From Saprospiraceae bacterium (GTDB lineage Bacteria > Bacteroidota > Bacteroidia > Chitinophagales > Saprospiraceae): a DNA stretch of 64,000 bases. Of this stretch, positions 37,556-46,613 are shown piece by piece; positions within the stretch are counted from its first letter, which is position 1; each line of letters begins with the position of its first letter. The notes under the pieces were generated by a model. The model saw only the letters and a program-made list of their open reading frames with translations, did not search any database and was not told the origin of the DNA. The position numbers and the translations under genes were made by a program. The DNA lies in contig JALHLK010000020.1 in assembly GCA_022844565.1 (NCBI GenBank), positions 1 to 64,000 of the forward strand, given 5' to 3'.

Positions 37556-39004
37556 ATGCAATCAAGAAGACAATTTATAAAAAATGCAAGCTGTGCAGCT
37601 GTTGGAGGTATAACGATGGGTTCAACTTTGTTGAATTTTAGAAGTCTCAATGCCGCAGTGCAAAGCAATGCTTTTAATCTCAACAATGATTATAGAGCAA
37701 TGGTCTGTATCTTAATGGGCGGGGGTAATGATTCTTACAATATGCTTATTCCTGCTGATAGCACCGCAGTCAATTCTAATTATGATGTGTATAAAAAATC
37801 AAGGTCCAATTTAGCACTGCCTTTCAACAATGTTTTAAAATCTGCAGCATTGCAAAACAACGGGATACCATTAGGATTACACCCTGCTATGACGAGTGTA
37901 AAGCAAATGTATGACAATGGAGAGCTGGTTTTTTTAGCCAATGTAGGGACTTTGGTTGAGCCCGTAGACACGGTTACTCAATTGCGGAATAAGTCAAAAA
38001 AATCACCTCTAGGCTTATATTCTCATTCTGATCAAGCGTATCAATGGCAGACAGGAGTTCCTCACGAAAGGTCTTCGACTGGCTGGGGAGGCAAAATTGC
38101 TGACTTAGTCAATTCATGTAATAGTGGGCAGGATATTTCAATGAATATTTCTCTCTCAGGTACCAATGTGTTTCAAACAGGTAATGAAGTAATCGAATAC
38201 TCTATTAGTCCTTATAATGGGGTAGTTACAATCAATAATGATGGGGGAACATGGGCTCTTCCACAAATTATTAAAACTTCATTGGATTCTATGTTATACA
38301 ATCCATACACGGATGCTTATAAAAAGACCTATATCGACACTACTAGAAAAAGTAGAGAGGGTGCTGCTTTACTCAAATCAGCATTAACCACGGCACCAAC
38401 ATATACTACTCCTTTTGTAACCTCAAATGAGTTGAGTAGATCGCTTAAATACATAGCAGATGTAATCGCCACTCGATCACTTATTGGTCATAATAAAAGG
38501 CAAATTTTCTTTGTAGAATTTGGTGGTTGGGATCATCATGATGAGGTATTAAATAACCAAAACGAGATGCTTGGAATTGTTAATCAATCTTTAGATACAT
38601 TTGCTAAAGCATTAAAACAAATCGGTGTATTCAATCAAGTTACTACCTTTACGATGTCTGAGTTTGCAAGGACACTCACATCAAATGGTAATGGTACTGA
38701 CCACGGTTGGGGAGGTAATGTTATGGTAATGGGTGGGGACCTTAAAGTCAATAATGGAGTAAAAGGTAGAAAAGTATTTGGCAACTATCCTTCACTTGCT
38801 TTAAAAACTACGATAGATTTAGGCAATGGTGTCTTGATACCTAGTCTTTCTACAGATGCTTATTTTGCAGAATTGGCTCTTTGGTTTGGACTCCCTCCGA
38901 GTGAACTGCCGCTGATCTACCCAAATATAAACAAATTTTATAGTTACCAACCAGGTACTATGCCTATTGGATTTATGGGCAGTCAGGGTTCAAGCTGTAT
39001 GTAA
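37556..39004 (+). CDS. DUF1501 family protein with Tat signal
   Basis: 482 residues. The N-terminus SRRQFIKNASCAAVGGITMG is a twin-arginine signal. The body matches DUF1501, a sulfatase/alkaline-phosphatase-fold family: MVCILMGGGNDSYNMLIP near the start, EFGGWDHHDE around 320 and MSEFARTLTSNGNGTDHGWGG as the late metal-binding-like motif. Its stop overlaps the next start (TAATG). It is the partner of the DUF1800 protein, with likely joint export and function. Confidence 0.9.
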   Translation: MQSRRQFIKNASCAAVGGITMGSTLLNFRSLNAAVQSNAFNLNNDYRAMVCILMGGGNDSYNMLIPADSTAVNSNYDVYKKSRSNLALPFNNVLKSAALQNNGIPLGLHPAMTSVKQMYDNGELVFLANVGTLVEPVDTVTQLRNKSKKSPLGLYSHSDQAYQWQTGVPHERSSTGWGGKIADLVNSCNSGQDISMNISLSGTNVFQTGNEVIEYSISPYNGVVTINNDGGTWALPQIIKTSLDSMLYNPYTDAYKKTYIDTTRKSREGAALLKSALTTAPTYTTPFVTSNELSRSLKYIADVIATRSLIGHNKRQIFFVEFGGWDHHDEVLNNQNEMLGIVNQSLDTFAKALKQIGVFNQVTTFTMSEFARTLTSNGNGTDHGWGGNVMVMGGDLKVNNGVKGRKVFGNYPSLALKTTIDLGNGVLIPSLSTDAYFAELALWFGLPPSELPLIYPNINKFYSYQPGTMPIGFMGSQGSSCM

Positions 39005-40053
39005 TGATGATCAAAAACATATATTATAAACTTAAATTAATACAGATGTGTAAAAAAATACTCTCATTAATGTTTTTATCGCTTATTACAATTGTTGTTT
39101 TGTCAAGTCAATCCCATCCCGATCGTCATAGTTCTGTCACTTCTGATGCATGGCTTTCTTGTGCTACATCTATTAATCCTAACGGTACAAGAGGAAATAG
39201 CCATTGGATCAGGTACGATTTGGGTCAAAATTATAATATTTCTAATATAGACATATGGAATTTTAATCATCCAGATTCTCTCAACATGGGTGTAAAAGAT
39301 GCCTATGTTGATATCAGCTTGAATGGAGTCACTTGGACAAACGTGGGTCAATTAACAGTGCCAAGAGCAAATGGATCCACCCTTTATGCTGGAGTGAAAG
39401 CAGTTCATAATCTTGGCTTTCAGCAAGCAAGATATGTTTTGATTACCCCTTTTACAAATTACGGGGGTGGCTCATGTTTTGGGATAGCAGAGTTGCAATT
39501 CAATCTTACAGCTCCAACATTACCAGTTACGATTTCGGATTTAATTACTCAATGTGGTGGAGACAATGCTACAATCAAATGGAAATCTCATGAAGAAAAG
39601 GATATTGCAACTTATGAGATTTTAGGCTCTGATGATGCAAACGATTGGAGCATTATTAAGACAGTTCAGCCAAAAGGTAGCGGGATTTATTCTGAAGGTC
39701 TAGGGCAAAGTGCACCCTATTATTTGCGTGTCCAAGCTACAGAAGTAAATGGAAATCTTATTACCTCAGACATAGTGGTCAATGATTGTAGCTTTAACAA
39801 ATCAGCTATAGAAATTTCGCCCAACCCTTTTAGCAATCAATTTACCTTAAGCCTCTTACAATCTGAGACGGTTAAACCGAAAAACATGAGAATCATCGAC
39901 ATTTCTGGGAAAGAAGTATTTAATCAGACTTTTGAGACAACAGGTAGATCATCATTTTTGATTCAACCTATGGGTATTATTCCAGGTGTTTATTTTGTAG
40001 AGTTAAACATGTATGGTGATAAGAAATTTGTTTTGAGGACGGTTAAGATTTAA
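39004..40053 (+). CDS. Secreted discoidin-like protein with T9SS sorting domain
   Basis: 349 residues from the overlapping ATG. An alternative ATG at 39046 gives a more usual signal peptide (MCKKILSLMFLSLIT). The N-terminal module (about 40-170) resembles a galactose-binding F5/8 type C domain (WIRYDLGQNYNISNIDIWN, FGIAELQF). A short beta domain follows, and the C-terminal ~75 residues are a T9SS type A sorting domain (IEISPNPFSNQFTL ... GVYFVELNMYGDKKFVLRTVKI). It is translationally coupled to the DUF1501 gene, so it is probably a surface partner of that pair. Confidence 0.82.
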   Translation: MMIKNIYYKLKLIQMCKKILSLMFLSLITIVVLSSQSHPDRHSSVTSDAWLSCATSINPNGTRGNSHWIRYDLGQNYNISNIDIWNFNHPDSLNMGVKDAYVDISLNGVTWTNVGQLTVPRANGSTLYAGVKAVHNLGFQQARYVLITPFTNYGGGSCFGIAELQFNLTAPTLPVTISDLITQCGGDNATIKWKSHEEKDIATYEILGSDDANDWSIIKTVQPKGSGIYSEGLGQSAPYYLRVQATEVNGNLITSDIVVNDCSFNKSAIEISPNPFSNQFTLSLLQSETVKPKNMRIIDISGKEVFNQTFETTGRSSFLIQPMGIIPGVYFVELNMYGDKKFVLRTVKI

Positions 40054-40131
40054 TTTATTCAAGAAAAGTATATTAGGCAAGATCTAAAAACTCCTTAAAG
40101 CGAAGATTCGGTTTTTATTGATTGGTTATAT

Positions 40132-41013
40132 TTACACATGGATGACCCCGGCCAATTGTACCACCTTACTCAACGAAGGATTTTTATTACTTTTTTTCCA
40201 CATCATTGATATCTCTGACTTTTGGTTGATATGAGGTAACGGTATGAATTGTAGCCTGTCGTTGGCAAATTGCTGGAAAGATAAAGGCAATAAAGTAATT
40301 CCAAAATGATGTTCTACCAACTTCATGACCGTGTGACCATGCACCGATTCGTGTACAATGTTAGGACTAAAACCTGCCTCATGGCAAATACTTAATTGTA
40401 AATCATAATAAGCTTCACCATCATTTTTAGAAGGAAGAATGAATTTTTCGTCTTTAAATTGGAGGATGCTTTCAAAATTATGAATGGATATCGGATGTGG
40501 ATTAGGTAGTACGAAGGCAAAAGGTTCTTTAAAGATGACGAAGGATTCTAACTCCTCATCGCGATCAGGATTTCTTAGAAAAGCAATATCAAGCTTGCCG
40601 TCTTTTATTTCTTTCTCTTGAGCAATAGAGGTCAATTCATTTAGATACCAATGGATATTTGGAAAGGTAGATGCGATATTATCTAAAAATGTAGGTAAGA
40701 AAGTGTGGATGCAAGAGCCTACATAACCAATTTTTATCTCCCCTTTGGTCCCATCTCCAATCCATTTAATCTCTTTTTTAGTATCTTCTATTTGATTCAT
40801 TATCTTCTCACATTGACCCTTAAGATAGGCACCTTCATGAGTTAAGGCTACGTTTCTTTTGTTTCTCGCAAAGAGTTTGACTCCAAGATCTTCCTCTAAT
40901 TCTTTGATTTGTTTTGTTAATGCGGGTTGTACAATATGTAAGATATTAGCAGCATGGCCAAAGTGCAAAGTATCACACAATATTAAAAATGATTTTAAGT
41001 GTCTTAATTCCAT
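40132..41013 (-). CDS. LysR family transcriptional regulator
   Basis: 293 residues. The HTH at 1-60 (LRHLKSFLILCDTLHFGHAANILHIVQPALTKQIKELEEDLG) is canonical. The effector-binding domain (about 90-293) begins EIKIGYVGS. It is divergent from hutH with an 88-nt shared region containing a T-N11-A palindrome, so it probably controls the hut genes. Urocanate or histidine as effector is inference. Confidence 0.92.
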   Translation of the reverse strand: MELRHLKSFLILCDTLHFGHAANILHIVQPALTKQIKELEEDLGVKLFARNKRNVALTHEGAYLKGQCEKIMNQIEDTKKEIKWIGDGTKGEIKIGYVGSCIHTFLPTFLDNIASTFPNIHWYLNELTSIAQEKEIKDGKLDIAFLRNPDRDEELESFVIFKEPFAFVLPNPHPISIHNFESILQFKDEKFILPSKNDGEAYYDLQLSICHEAGFSPNIVHESVHGHTVMKLVEHHFGITLLPLSFQQFANDRLQFIPLPHINQKSEISMMWKKSNKNPSLSKVVQLAGVIHV

Positions 41014-41050
41014 TAATTACTATAAGTTATTAAAACTGTAAAAATATACT

Positions 41051-41063
41051 ATTATTAGTAATA
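41051..41063. promoter_or_regulatory. Candidate LysR box (T-N11-A palindrome)
   Basis: TTATTAGTAATAA, a perfect 6-bp inverted repeat around a central G and a T-N11-A site. It lies 11 nt upstream of the hutH -7 box. A related half-site (AAGTTATTA) lies closer to the LysR start. Confidence 0.5.
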
Positions 41064-41074
41064 AGTTAAGTGAC

Positions 41075-41082
41075 TTACCTTT
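41075..41082 (+). promoter_or_regulatory. -7 box of hutH
   Basis: TACCTTTG, a TAnnTTTG match, 19 nt before the ATG at 41102. There is no TTG-type -33 element, in line with dependence on an activator such as the LysR protein. Confidence 0.5.
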
Positions 41083-41101
41083 GTATTTGTAAATTAATAG
41101 T

Positions 41102-42607
41102 ATGGAATTATTGACTAAGAATATCACGGTAGATACGGGATGGATAGATATTGAAGATTTTATGTATCTTATTGAGCAGCGGGCAGATTTGACATTATCT
41201 GATGAGGCCATTAAAAAAATCGTAAAATGTCGTGAATACTTAGAAGATAAGCTTAAAAATGACGAGCATACTTTTTATGGAATCAACACTGGTTTTGGCT
41301 ATTTACAAAATGTAAAAATTGAAGGTGAAGACATCAAAAAACTCCAACACAACTTAATTCTTTCACACGCATGTGGTGTAGGTGAGGAGGTGCCTTTGGA
41401 GATTGTCCGATATATGATGCTTTTGAAAATTAAGTCATTGTCTTTAGGTTATTCTGGCGTCAAAATTGAAACAGTTGAGCGTCTTTTAGCTATGTTTAGG
41501 CTCGATATTTTGCCGGTTATCTACACACAGGGGTCTCTAGGTGCCTCAGGTGATTTGTGTCCTTTATCTCATATGGTCCTCCCATTAATTGGTGAAGGAT
41601 ATGTTTTTTATGAAGGGTTAAAACGGCCCGCATCCGATGTCTTGAATGAACTAGGCTGGGCGCCACTTCAACTTGGTGCTAAGGAAGGCCTTGCGCTGAT
41701 CAATGGCACACAGTTTATGCTTGCTTATGGTGTATATATTTTGGATAAAGCCAAAAAATTGAGTAAATGGGCAGACTTAATCAGTGCAATTTCAATCGAT
41801 GCTTTTGGAGCGTCTATTGAGCCTTTCCATGACAACATTCACAAAGTTCGCAATCAAAGGGGACAAATACGAGTAGCCCAAAATATTCGACAGATTTTGA
41901 AAGGTAGCGAATTGATTGCTATGAAAAAGGATCAGGTACAGGATCCTTATTCCTTTAGGTGTATCCCACAAGTTCATGGAGCAACACTTGATATGATGGA
42001 TCAACTTGCCATAACAATAGAAAATGAAATGAATGCTGTGACAGACAACCCTCTGATTTTTGTAGATGATGATCTCATCCTTTCAGGTGGAAATTTTCAC
42101 GGACAACCTTTAGCCTTGGTATTTGATTTTGCTGCTATCGCCCTTTCAGAACTTGGTAATATATCTGAGAGAAGGGTATTCCAATTACTCTCAGGACAGC
42201 GAGAATTACCACTATTTTTAATTAACAACCCAGGTCTCAATTCTGGATTGATGATCGCTCAATATACTGCTGCAAGTCTTGTAAGTGAAAATAAACAGCT
42301 TTCTACCCCTGCTTCAGTTGATTCGATAGTGTCTTCCAATGGACAGGAAGATCATGTAAGTATGGGTGCAAATGGAGCAAGACAATGTAAAAGTGTTTTG
42401 GATAACGTTGAAAAAATATTGGCAATTGAACTGTTGACTGCTTCCCAAGCATTATCTTTTCGCAGTCCATCAAAGTCTTCAGTTCAGATAGAAAGTGTTT
42501 TTTCTGAATTTAGAAAATTAATATCGTTTAACACGGAAGATAGGCTTTTACACATTGATATGATCAAAAGTATTGACTTCATGAAGTCCCATCAATTAAG
42601 TAATTAA
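41102..42607 (+). CDS. hutH: Histidine ammonia-lyase
   Basis: 501 residues. The Ala-Ser-Gly triad that forms the MIO cofactor is at 148-150 in GSLGASGDLCPLSH. Other family blocks are YGINTGFG, GNFHGQP and the MGANGARQ segment. It removes ammonia from L-histidine to give urocanate, the first step of histidine use. It is the first gene of a hutHUIG run, 34-73 nt from hutU depending on the hutU start. Confidence 0.96.
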   Translation: MELLTKNITVDTGWIDIEDFMYLIEQRADLTLSDEAIKKIVKCREYLEDKLKNDEHTFYGINTGFGYLQNVKIEGEDIKKLQHNLILSHACGVGEEVPLEIVRYMMLLKIKSLSLGYSGVKIETVERLLAMFRLDILPVIYTQGSLGASGDLCPLSHMVLPLIGEGYVFYEGLKRPASDVLNELGWAPLQLGAKEGLALINGTQFMLAYGVYILDKAKKLSKWADLISAISIDAFGASIEPFHDNIHKVRNQRGQIRVAQNIRQILKGSELIAMKKDQVQDPYSFRCIPQVHGATLDMMDQLAITIENEMNAVTDNPLIFVDDDLILSGGNFHGQPLALVFDFAAIALSELGNISERRVFQLLSGQRELPLFLINNPGLNSGLMIAQYTAASLVSENKQLSTPASVDSIVSSNGQEDHVSMGANGARQCKSVLDNVEKILAIELLTASQALSFRSPSKSSVQIESVFSEFRKLISFNTEDRLLHIDMIKSIDFMKSHQLSN

Positions 42608-42680
42608 ACAGTAAAAAGCACATAAGTATTTTACAATAAAATTGAGTATAAATTTCTTAGATACTAAAAATGACAAAACA

Positions 42681-44336
42681 ATGTTGGTTATAGAGGATAA
42701 AATACATATTAAAGAAACTGTAAATCAAGGATTAAGCTGTAAAGGTTGGCAACAAGAGGCAGCACTACGTATGTTGTTGAATAATTTACATCCAGATGTA
42801 GCGGAAAAGCCAGAGGAATTGATTGTATATGGAGGTAGAGGTAAAGCAGCCAGAAACCATGCAGCTTTGGAGCGAATTATTGCAAGTCTGAAGGATCTAG
42901 AAGATAACGAAACGCTTCTCATTCAGTCTGGAAAACCTGTCGGAATCATGCCTACGCACAAAGATGCCCCAAGAGTCTTGATATCAAATTCTCAATTGGT
43001 GCCTAATTGGGCTAATTGGAATCACTTCGACGAATTGGAGAAAAAGGGTCTTATTATGTACGGCCAAATGACAGCAGGTTCGTGGATTTATATTGGAACA
43101 CAAGGTATCGTACAAGGTACGTATGAAACCTATGCACAAATGGCAAAAAAACATTTCGGAGGATCGCTAAAAGGTACATTGAATGTCACGGCAGGTCTTG
43201 GCGGAATGGGAGGTGCGCAGCCTTTGGCGATTACCATGAATGGTGGCGTTGCTCTAATCGCTGAAGTAGAAGCGTGGAGAATTCAGAAAAGACTCGATAC
43301 AAGGTACCTAGATGAACACATCAAAGATATTGACAAAGCAATTGATCGAGCCTTACAATATAAAAAGGAAGGAAAAGCCATCTCCATTGGTGTAGAGTGT
43401 AATGCCATAGACCTACTTCAAAGACTTATTGAAAGAAGAATAACACCCGATAGCCTGACTGATCAAACCTCCGCACATGATTTATTGACAGGTTATTTTC
43501 CCAACACGCTCTCGACCCAAGAAGCTTTAGATATGCGGGTGGCTGATCCTGATAGATATGTAAAAGAGTGTTATAAATCTGTTGCAGTCCACGTGGAGTA
43601 TATGTTGACATTACAAAAAATGGGTGCCATCACCTTTGACTATGGTAATAATATCCGTGCTAGAGCAAAAGAACATGGAGTTGAAAATGCCTTTGATTTT
43701 CCAGGTTTTGTGCCCGCTTTTATTCGACCGTTGTTTTGTGAAGGTAAAGGTCCCTTCCGTTGGGTAGCTTTGTCAGGAGATCCAAATGATATCAAGATGA
43801 CGGATGAAGCCATTTTAGAACTTTTCCCCGAAAATGAATCACTCCACAGATGGATAAGGATGGCCCAAGAAAAAATTGCTTTCCAAGGCTTGCCAGCTAG
43901 AATATGTTGGCTAGGTCAAGGAGAGCGAGAAGAAGCAGGTCTGTTATTTAATGAATTGGTAAAAACTGGTAAGGTAAAAGCACCCATAGTGATAGGCCGT
44001 GACCATCTCGATACAGGTTCTGTAGCTTCTCCAAATCGCGAAACAGAAGGAATGTTGGATGGTTCGGATGCCATAGCTGACTGGCCAATACTCAATGCCT
44101 TGCTCAATACCGCTGGAGGCGCTACTTGGGTTTCTTTACATCATGGTGGTGGTGTGGGTATGGGATATTCGATTCATTCGGGTATGGTCATTGTAGCAGA
44201 CGGTACCGACGATGCTGCTCGAAGACTCAAACGAGTACTTCGTAATGATTGTGGCATTGGTGTCATCAGACATGCTGACGCAGGATACGAATTAGCTAAA
44301 GAAACTGGCAAAAAACATCATTTATTACTTGAATAA
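42681..44336 (+). CDS. hutU: Urocanate hydratase
   Basis: 551 residues from the ATG at 42681; an in-frame TTG at 42642 would add 13 poorly conserved residues. Urocanase signatures are visible: [36 protein letters not shown] and the NAD-binding region, and the C-terminal [24 protein letters not shown]. It adds water to urocanate, giving 4-imidazolone-5-propionate, with tightly bound NAD+. It is the second gene of the hut operon. Confidence 0.95.
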   Translation: MLVIEDKIHIKETVNQGLSCKGWQQEAALRMLLNNLHPDVAEKPEELIVYGGRGKAARNHAALERIIASLKDLEDNETLLIQSGKPVGIMPTHKDAPRVLISNSQLVPNWANWNHFDELEKKGLIMYGQMTAGSWIYIGTQGIVQGTYETYAQMAKKHFGGSLKGTLNVTAGLGGMGGAQPLAITMNGGVALIAEVEAWRIQKRLDTRYLDEHIKDIDKAIDRALQYKKEGKAISIGVECNAIDLLQRLIERRITPDSLTDQTSAHDLLTGYFPNTLSTQEALDMRVADPDRYVKECYKSVAVHVEYMLTLQKMGAITFDYGNNIRARAKEHGVENAFDFPGFVPAFIRPLFCEGKGPFRWVALSGDPNDIKMTDEAILELFPENESLHRWIRMAQEKIAFQGLPARICWLGQGEREEAGLLFNELVKTGKVKAPIVIGRDHLDTGSVASPNRETEGMLDGSDAIADWPILNALLNTAGGATWVSLHHGGGVGMGYSIHSGMVIVADGTDDAARRLKRVLRNDCGIGVIRHADAGYELAKETGKKHHLLLE

Positions 44337-44351
44337 ATAAGCAGCAATAAT

Positions 44352-45578
44352 TTGAAACTTATTAAAAACATAAAGACATTGCTTGGTGTCAATTGGGGAA
44401 GCAACCTAATTAAAGGCAATGCCATGTCCAATATACCTAGTCTTGAAAATGCATTTTTGGTGATCAATGATGGTAGGATTGAAGATTTTGGAGCAATGTC
44501 TTCGCTTCCTCAAGAAGATAGTTTGGACACAGAGATCATAGATGCATCGGGTAAATATGTCTTACCAGCTTGGTGCGATTCGCACACACATATCGTATAT
44601 GCAGGCAGTCGAGAAGGTGAGTTTGTTGATAAAATCAAAGGATTGACCTATCAAGAAATTGCTGCAAAAGGTGGCGGCATACTCAATTCTGCCAAAATCC
44701 TCAATGACACATCGGAAGACGATCTTCTCGAAAGTGCTTTAACTCGATTGAACGAAATCAAAAACTTGGGTACGGGAGCCGTAGAAATCAAAAGTGGATA
44801 TTCTATGACTTTGGAAGGCGAGATCAAAATGCTAAAGGTCATCCAAAAGTTAAAAAATATATGTCCCCTTTTGATCAAATCAACTTACCTAGTACACACT
44901 TTCCCAAAAGAATTTCTACATGATAAAGAAGGATATGTCAATGAAGTGTTGACAAAACATATCCCAAAGATTGCTGAAGAAGGATTAGCCGACTTTATTG
45001 ATGTATTTTGTGAAGATGGTTTTTATAGTGAAGAACAGGCGGATCGCATTTTAGAGTGTGGTACTAAATACGGATTGATCCCAAAAGTACATGCCAACCA
45101 ATTGAGTAATTCTGGAGGACTCCAAACTGCCATAAAAAACAAAGCCATCTCCGCTGATCATTTAGAACAAATTGGAGACCTCGAAATTGCGTTGCTCAAA
45201 GCATCTTCTACGATTCCTACACTACTCCCTTCAGCTGCTTTTTATTTGAGATTACCCTATCCACCTGCCAGAAAACTCATAGACGAAGGTTTGGGTTTTG
45301 CCCTTGCTACTGATTACAATCCAGGATCTTCACCTTCGGGAAATATGCCACTCCTCTTATCATTAGCATGTATCCAAATGAAGATTACCCCTCAAGAAGC
45401 CATCACAGCCGCAACGATCAATGGTGCTGCTGCAATGAATGTAGCCCAAGAATTAGGCAGTATAGAAAAAGGAAAAATAGCTAACATCATCATCACCAAA
45501 CCGATGCCTTCTATCGACTATCTACCGTATAGTTTTGGCTCCAACCTCATCGAAAAAGTACTCATTAAAGGATCGTAA
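44352..45578 (+). CDS. hutI: Imidazolonepropionase
   Basis: 408 residues from a TTG start (MKLIKNIKTLLGV). The nearest ATG at residue 25 would remove the first strand of the composite domain, so TTG is preferred. It is an amidohydrolase: metal-binding HTH in CDSHTHIVYAGSRE, KSGYSM, the HANQLS metal His, and late D in ATDYNPGSSP. It opens the imidazolone ring to give N-formimidoyl-L-glutamate. It begins 15 nt after hutU. Confidence 0.94.
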   Translation: MKLIKNIKTLLGVNWGSNLIKGNAMSNIPSLENAFLVINDGRIEDFGAMSSLPQEDSLDTEIIDASGKYVLPAWCDSHTHIVYAGSREGEFVDKIKGLTYQEIAAKGGGILNSAKILNDTSEDDLLESALTRLNEIKNLGTGAVEIKSGYSMTLEGEIKMLKVIQKLKNICPLLIKSTYLVHTFPKEFLHDKEGYVNEVLTKHIPKIAEEGLADFIDVFCEDGFYSEEQADRILECGTKYGLIPKVHANQLSNSGGLQTAIKNKAISADHLEQIGDLEIALLKASSTIPTLLPSAAFYLRLPYPPARKLIDEGLGFALATDYNPGSSPSGNMPLLLSLACIQMKITPQEAITAATINGAAAMNVAQELGSIEKGKIANIIITKPMPSIDYLPYSFGSNLIEKVLIKGS

Positions 45579-45580
45579 TC

Positions 45581-46513
45581 ATGGTAAAATTTAAGTATTA
45601 TACGAAAGCAGACATTTTACACTACACTTCTACACGAGAAGGAGAAGTAAAATTGGGTGAAAATCTTAACGCAGGATTAGACACAAGTACAAAATATGCC
45701 ATAATTGGCTTACCCGAATCGATCGGTGTAAAACTCAACAAAGGCATAGGTGGTACTGAAACGTTATGGCCCAATTTCCTACAATCATTTTGTAATATTC
45801 AAGCCACTGACTTACTTCTAGGAGCCAATATCACCGTAGTAGGACATTTGGAAATAGAGAATGATGTCACCGTCGAAGAGATTGACAACCTTGTTACTAC
45901 CCTCATAACCGAGATATTACAATCAGGAAATATACCCATCATCATCGGTGGTGGTCATAACAATGCCTATGGTAATATCAAGGGCAGCAGCCTACATTTT
46001 AATCAGCCCATCAATGTCATCAACCTTGACCCACATGCTGATTTTCGCAGGCTAGAAGGCAGACACAGTGGCAATGGCTTTTCATATGCTATGTATGAAG
46101 GTTTTCTTGATAAATATGCGGTTGTGGGCTTACATCACAATTATAATTCACAAGCCATGTTAGACCGTATGGCTCAAAATCCCAACATCCAATGCTCCTT
46201 TTACGAAGATATTTTTATCAAAGAGCAAGTCACTTTTAGAGAAGCTATCCAGAATGCCCGATCCTTTGTCCAAAACCGCCCGATTGGTTTAGAAATTGAC
46301 CTAGACAGCATAGAATACAGCCTTACAAGTGCAATGACACCTTGTGGATTACAAAGTAAAGATGTCAGACAATTTGTATACGCAATTTCTCAATTGTCAC
46401 AAGTTGCTTACCTACATATTGCGGAAGGTGCGAGTCAATTGGACAATGGTAAATCAAATTTGATGATGGGCAAGTTGGTGAGTTATTTGGTGAGTGATTT
46501 TGTGAGGGGGTGA
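45581..46513 (+). CDS. hutG: Formimidoylglutamase, arginase family
   Basis: 310 residues with the arginase-family metal motifs GGGHNNAYG, NLDPHADFR (DxHxD) and GLEIDLDSIE (DxD). As the fourth member of hutHUIG it should split formimidoylglutamate to L-glutamate and formamide. It starts 2 nt after hutI. The last metal motif ends with Glu in place of the frequent Asp, a tolerated change in Bacteroidota members as far as I recall. Confidence 0.9.
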   Translation: MVKFKYYTKADILHYTSTREGEVKLGENLNAGLDTSTKYAIIGLPESIGVKLNKGIGGTETLWPNFLQSFCNIQATDLLLGANITVVGHLEIENDVTVEEIDNLVTTLITEILQSGNIPIIIGGGHNNAYGNIKGSSLHFNQPINVINLDPHADFRRLEGRHSGNGFSYAMYEGFLDKYAVVGLHHNYNSQAMLDRMAQNPNIQCSFYEDIFIKEQVTFREAIQNARSFVQNRPIGLEIDLDSIEYSLTSAMTPCGLQSKDVRQFVYAISQLSQVAYLHIAEGASQLDNGKSNLMMGKLVSYLVSDFVRG

Positions 46514-46580
46514 GGCTTGATTAAGTTTTAAGTTATTATTCCTGTAGCCTCCTTTTATTATCTAAATTCCCATTCTTGTG

Positions 46581-46588
46581 TATCTTTG
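46581..46588 (+). promoter_or_regulatory. -7 box of the hydrolase/D-aminoacylase gene
   Basis: TATCTTTG, 25 nt before the ATG at 46614. It indicates that this gene and the two after it can be transcribed apart from the hut operon. Confidence 0.5.
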
Positions 46589-46613
46589 TTTCCGATCTTA
46601 AATACAAAGCACA

